A stretch of DNA of 8,350 bases, taken from the NCBI GenBank assembly GCA_003695455.1, contig RFJF01000080.1, forward strand, positions 1 to 8,350, given 5' to 3'. How positions within the stretch are numbered: the stretch's first letter is position 1; each line of letters begins with the position of its first letter. A program made the position numbers and the translations under genes. Shown here one piece after another: positions 6,109-8,350 of this stretch. The notes under the pieces were generated by a model, which had not been told where the DNA came from, ran no database searches, and saw only the letters and a program-made list of their open reading frames with translations. The stretch is from Chloroflexota bacterium. GTDB lineage: Bacteria; Chloroflexota; Anaerolineae; 4572-78; J111.

Positions 6109-6112
6109 TCCA

Positions 6113-7060
6113 ATGATTGTTACCACTGACCAACTGTTTAAAGTTGCCTATGGTAAATTTGCCATCGGCGCATACAACATCAACAATATGGAACAAACAC
6201 TGGGGTTGTTTCAGGGGAATGTGGAATCGCAGGCGCCGTTTATTCTGCAAATTTCACGAGGCGCACGCAAATATGCCAACGTAAAAATGATGGAAGCAAT
6301 GATTCGCGCCGCCGAAGAGATTTTTCCGGAAGCCATTTTTGCCGTCCACCTGGACCATGGCGATGAAGAAACCTGCTACGATTGCATTGATTCCGGTTTT
6401 TACAGCTCGGTGATGATTGACGCCTCGCACCATCCGTTTGAAGAAAATGTGGCCATTACCAAACGGGTGGTAGAAGCGGCCCACGCCAAAGGTGTAAGCG
6501 TAGAAGCCGAACTGGGCATGCTGGGCGGCGTAGAAGAAAACATCAAGGTAGATGAAAAACACGCCAGCCTGACCGACCCGGACGAAGCCAAAGCCTTTGT
6601 TGAACAATCCGGCTGCGACAGTCTGGCGGTTGCCATTGGCACCAGCCACGGTGCATACAAATTCAGCGGCAGCCAGGGCCTGCATTTTGACCGCATTGCG
6701 GAAATTCAAAAACGGCTGCCCGGCTTTCCGCTGGTAATGCACGGCTCCAGTTCTGTGCCGCAAGAAGAAGTAGCCCGCATTAACGCTGCCGGCGGCAAGC
6801 TGGCCGGCGCCAAAGGCGTAGATGAAGACCAGTTTGCCAAAGCCTACCCGCTGGGCGTAACCAAAGTCAACATTGATACCGACGGCCGGCTGGTGTGGAC
6901 CCGCGTTCACCGCGAGTACTTCCGCGATGAACCGGAAGGTTTTGACTTCCGCAAACCCGGCAAAATCTACGTGGCAGAATACGCCAAATTTATTGCCCAC
7001 AAAAACCAGAAGCTCGGCTCTGCCGGCAAACTGGAAATGGTTCGCCAGGCGCTCAGTTAG
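6113..7060 (+). CDS. fba: Class II fructose-bisphosphate aldolase
   Basis: This zinc-dependent aldolase joins dihydroxyacetone phosphate with glyceraldehyde 3-phosphate. In Calvin-cycle organisms class II enzymes often also join it with erythrose 4-phosphate to give sedoheptulose 1,7-bisphosphate. The 315-aa protein shows AVHLDHGD (catalytic Asp81, zinc ligand His82), VSVEAELGMLGG (Glu131/Glu133), IGTSHGAYKF (His179) and VMHGSSSVP (His210), followed by GVTKVNIDTDGR, which binds substrate phosphate. These are the hallmarks of the class II family. AAAGGAG at 6096-6102 supports ATG 6113. A promoter, terminator-like hairpin and RBS-enclosing hairpin upstream suggest it can be expressed apart from the CBB genes, as expected for an enzyme also used in glycolysis or gluconeogenesis. 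A strong terminator follows 22 bp after the stop. Confidence 0.96.
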   Translation: MIVTTDQLFKVAYGKFAIGAYNINNMEQTLGLFQGNVESQAPFILQISRGARKYANVKMMEAMIRAAEEIFPEAIFAVHLDHGDEETCYDCIDSGFYSSVMIDASHHPFEENVAITKRVVEAAHAKGVSVEAELGMLGGVEENIKVDEKHASLTDPDEAKAFVEQSGCDSLAVAIGTSHGAYKFSGSQGLHFDRIAEIQKRLPGFPLVMHGSSSVPQEEVARINAAGGKLAGAKGVDEDQFAKAYPLGVTKVNIDTDGRLVWTRVHREYFRDEPEGFDFRKPGKIYVAEYAKFIAHKNQKLGSAGKLEMVRQALS

Positions 7061-7082
7061 CCCAAATATTCACCTGTCTACA

Positions 7083-7113
7083 AAAAAGCAGGCCGATTGG
7101 CGGCCTGCTTTTT
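7083..7113. terminator. Bidirectional intrinsic terminator after fba
   Basis: AAAAAGCAGGCCG (7083-7095) is the perfect reverse complement of 7101-7113 around a 5-nt loop, giving a GC-rich core with A tract upstream and T tract downstream. It works as a rho-independent terminator in either direction and closes the aldolase transcript before the convergent tRNA genes. A small CCCG-GCAA-CGGG hairpin follows at 7119-7130. Confidence 0.92.
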
Positions 7114-7138
7114 ATTTGCCCGGCAACGGGTATTCAAC

Positions 7139-7167
7139 AAAAAACCGCCTTTTGCAAGACGGTTTTT
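7139..7167 (-). terminator. Intrinsic terminator of the tRNA-Ser transcript
   Basis: Read on the minus strand, AAAAACCGTCTT (7167-7156) pairs with AAGGCGGTTTTT (7151-7140) around a GCAA tetraloop, one pair being T-G, and ends in six T. On the plus strand that pair becomes a C-A mismatch, which shows the element is built for minus-strand RNA. It starts 1 nt after the CCA end of tRNA-Ser(GCU). Confidence 0.88.
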
Positions 7168-7168
7168 A

Positions 7169-7260
7169 TGGCGGGGAGGGTGGGATTCGAACCCACGGTC
7201 GAGCGTTAACCCGACAACCACTTAGCAGGCGGCCCCAATCGTCCACTCTGGCACCTCCCC
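7169..7260 (-). tRNA. tRNA-Ser, anticodon GCU
   Basis: Serine tRNA reading AGC/AGU. On the minus strand the acceptor GGGGAGG (7260-7254) pairs with CCTCCCC (7179-7173), followed by discriminator G and an encoded CCA (7171-7169). The anticodon stem GCCGC/GTGGT encloses loop CTGCTAA with anticodon GCT. A long variable arm (GTCGGG with CTCGAC), typical of class II tRNAs such as tRNA-Ser, precedes the T arm GTGGG-TTCGAAT-CCCAC. It lies 89 bp downstream of tRNA-Ser(UGA) with no clear promoter between, so both probably come from one precursor. Confidence 0.97.
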
Positions 7261-7264
7261 AAAA

Positions 7265-7293
7265 TCAATTACCAATTACCCAATTATCAACCA
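7265..7293. repeat. Heptad repeats between the two tRNA genes, block 1
   Basis: TCAATTA, CCAATTA, CCCAATTA (eight bases) and TCAACCA follow one another. They lie directly upstream (minus-strand sense) of the tRNA-Ser(GCU) 5' end. The TTATCAACCA part can pair weakly with TTGGTTATTGATAA (7307-7320). Confidence 0.55.
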
Positions 7294-7313
7294 GCTACTT
7301 CCATGTTTGGTTA

Positions 7314-7341
7314 TTGATAATTGTTCCTTGTTAATTGTTAA
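7314..7341. repeat. Heptad repeats between the two tRNA genes, block 2
   Basis: TTGATAA, TTGTTCC, TTGTTAA and TTGTTAA run in strict seven-base steps, two copies being identical. They end 8 bp before the CCA end of tRNA-Ser(UGA). Same periodicity as the other spacers, but a separate heptamer family. Confidence 0.6.
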
Positions 7342-7349
7342 TTCACACA

Positions 7350-7439
7350 TGGCGGAGGGAGAGGGATTCGAACCCCCGGAGACCTTGCAGCCTCAGTGGT
7401 TTTCAAGACCACCGCAATCGTCCACTCTGCCATCCCTCC
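7350..7439 (-). tRNA. tRNA-Ser, anticodon UGA
   Basis: Serine tRNA reading UCA and, by wobble, other UCN codons. On the minus strand the acceptor GGAGGGA (7439-7433) pairs with TCCCTCC, followed by discriminator G and encoded CCA (7352-7350). The anticodon arm is GTGGT-CTTGAAA-ACCAC, giving anticodon TGA. A long variable arm and a T arm with loop TTCGAAT follow. It is the promoter-proximal member of the pair: a near-consensus promoter lies just upstream on the minus strand. Confidence 0.97.
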
Positions 7440-7457
7440 CTGGGTGGGACAGCGCCT

Positions 7458-7486
7458 ATTGTAGCAAAAGACAGTTGGAAAGTCAA
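7458..7486 (-). promoter_or_regulatory. Promoter of the tRNA-Ser transcript
   Basis: On the minus strand TTGACT (7486-7481) is followed by 17 bp and TACAAT (7463-7458), each matching five of six sigma70 consensus bases. Transcription would start near 7451, about 12 nt before the tRNA-Ser(UGA) 5' end. This is the best promoter match in the window. Confidence 0.82.
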
Positions 7487-7515
7487 TTGGGAAAAGTAGA
7501 CGCGTGTGGTAAAAT
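7487..7515 (+). promoter_or_regulatory. Candidate extended -10 promoter for the histidine-kinase-like gene
   Basis: TTGGGA (7487-7492), 17 bp, then TAAAAT (7510-7515), preceded by TGG (an extended -10). Its -35 abuts the -35 of the divergent tRNA promoter. Transcription would start near 7522, leaving a leader of about 115 nt that contains heptad repeats (7575-7597). Confidence 0.6.
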
Positions 7516-7574
7516 CAACCCCACAAACAGCAATGCCAGGGTAGCAAGCGGCAGGGGCGCAAGATTACAGAGTA

Positions 7575-7597
7575 GCCATTCGCCATTCGCTATTCGC
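7575..7597. repeat. CCATTCG-type heptad repeats in the kinase leader
   Basis: GCCATTC, GCCATTC, GCTATTC, then GC: three tandem heptads with one substitution. The block lies between the candidate promoter and the start of the histidine-kinase-like gene. Otherwise the 7516-7636 stretch shows no gene; a purine-rich GAGG (7626-7629) serves as ribosome-binding site. Confidence 0.7.
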
Positions 7598-7636
7598 TGA
7601 CAACCGGCTGCCGTATTTTCACAATGAGGTTAATTT

Positions 7637-8350
7637 ATGGATAAACCGGACACACATCAAAACGCACGGTACGAGCCCCTGCAAATTCATCATTTGTCGC
7701 ATGATTTGCGGGGGCCGCTTAATTCGGTGCTGGGTTTTACCGAGTTGCTGCTGGAAGGCATTGACGGGCCGCTCAACGATGTCCAAAAAGAGGACCTGAC
7801 GGCCATTTATCAGAGTGGAACGCAGCTTCTGCGGCTGATTAACGCAGCAGTGGATGCCGGCAAAATTGACGCCGGCCGGCTGAAACTGGTAACCGGGCCG
7901 GTATCTCTGCACACTGCGGCCCAATCGGCCGCAGACACCCTTGCCGCCGCCGAAACGCCGGTACTCCTCAGCGTGAATATTCCCGCCAAATTTCCCCCGG
8001 TTTGGGCAGACCGTGACCGGGTGGAGGAAATTATCTCGGTCATTGCCCGCTATTTGCACAGCCTGTTAAAAAACGGCACAATTGAACTTTCTGCGGAAGA
8101 CGGCAACCCACTGGTGAGCGTAAAATTACAGGCAAATGTTGTCATTCCGCCGGAAAAACTGGCGCATTTGTTTGAACTGAACGCTCGGGTTGACGCCGCC
8201 GGTCACAGCGAAGTTACCGAAGGCGGCGTATTTTTGCCGTTGGCGCACAGATTGGCCCGCGCCCAAAACGGCTCGCTGACCGTGAAAAGCGCCCTCGATT
8301 CCGGCACCGTGTTTGAGCTGCGCCTGCCGCGCTACCGTCCGGAATCAGAC
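7637..8350 (+). CDS. Histidine-kinase-like protein with degenerate ATPase domain, 3' end outside window
   Basis: The frame is open from ATG 7637 to the window end (238 codons, no stop), preceded by GAGG at 7626-7629. Residues 15-75 form a HisKA dimerisation and phosphotransfer domain with the H-box SHDLRGPLNSVLGF (His22). The rest follows the fold order of a HATPase_c domain but lacks its key residues. The N-box position reads VIARYLHSLLKNGT instead of the usual NLLxNAxKF. A DxGxG G1 box cannot be recognised (region NVVIPPEKL), and the GTGLGL G2 box is replaced by EGGVFLPLA. The closing SGTVFELRLP is kept. No signal peptide, membrane segment or PAS domain precedes the H-box, so it seems a soluble protein. 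It may have lost ATP binding and act as a phosphotransfer or scaffold partner; a receiver or other domain may follow beyond the window. Its partner is unknown. Confidence 0.85.
   Translation, partial: MDKPDTHQNARYEPLQIHHLSHDLRGPLNSVLGFTELLLEGIDGPLNDVQKEDLTAIYQSGTQLLRLINAAVDAGKIDAGRLKLVTGPVSLHTAAQSAADTLAAAETPVLLSVNIPAKFPPVWADRDRVEEIISVIARYLHSLLKNGTIELSAEDGNPLVSVKLQANVVIPPEKLAHLFELNARVDAAGHSEVTEGGVFLPLAHRLARAQNGSLTVKSALDSGTVFELRLPRYRPESD

Noticed and set aside
6873..7334. Plus-strand ORF of 153 aa containing EGGIRTHGRALTRQPL
   Set aside because: It overlaps the fba end in another frame and reads through the terminators and the antisense of tRNA-Ser(GCU). The GGIRTHG-type peptide is the well-known artefact of translating tRNA-Ser antisense.
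7307..7600. Plus-strand ORF of 97 aa beginning near MAEGEGFEPPETLQ
   Set aside because: It is the antisense of tRNA-Ser(UGA) plus promoter and repeat sequence, the same artefact class; no ribosome-binding site or family resemblance.

Overview
The window is a stretch of bacterial chromosome, GC-rich in its coding regions, that most resembles a member of the Chloroflexota (Anaerolineae-like, near the 'Candidatus Promineofilum' type). The main reason is a RuBisCO large subunit of clear form I character with no small-subunit gene beside it. That arrangement is known from small-subunit-less form I' and related RuBisCOs of uncultured Chloroflexota. The taxonomic placement is inference; no taxonomic marker gene is present.

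Layout. Positions 1-498 hold the 3' end of a NarL/FixJ-type response regulator, followed by two small hairpins. A candidate promoter (582-610) then leads into a same-strand Calvin-Benson-Bassham (CBB) cluster. It comprises a thioredoxin-reductase-like ferredoxin-NADP+ reductase (644-1675), class II fructose-1,6-bisphosphatase GlpX (1708-2724), RuBisCO large subunit (2759-4126), phosphoribulokinase (4277-5248) and ribulose-phosphate 3-epimerase (5329-5991). Class II fructose-bisphosphate aldolase (6113-7060) follows behind its own candidate promoter and a terminator-like leader hairpin. A strong bidirectional terminator closes the cluster. Two tRNA-Ser genes (GCU and UGA anticodons) lie on the minus strand with their own terminator and a good promoter. 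Back-to-back with that promoter is a plus-strand promoter for a histidine-kinase-like gene (7637 to the window end), whose H-box is intact but whose ATPase domain looks degenerate.

How the genes fit together. Phosphoribulokinase makes ribulose 1,5-bisphosphate, RuBisCO carboxylates it, and aldolase, GlpX (probably acting on both FBP and SBP) and epimerase regenerate ribulose 5-phosphate. The leading ferredoxin-NADP+ reductase could supply NADPH from reduced ferredoxin. Transketolase, phosphoglycerate kinase, GAPDH, triose-phosphate isomerase and ribose-5-phosphate isomerase are not in the window. Neither are a CbbR-type regulator, carboxysome genes or a RuBisCO small subunit.

Most of the longer spacers from RuBisCO onward carry degenerate 7-bp-period repeats, resembling the heptanucleotide STRR repeats of cyanobacteria. 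Between RuBisCO and phosphoribulokinase these form a perfect 17-bp inverted repeat. The most noteworthy content is the L-subunit-only form I RuBisCO operon, together with a phosphoribulokinase that lacks the P-loop cysteine of the cyanobacterial/plant thioredoxin switch.
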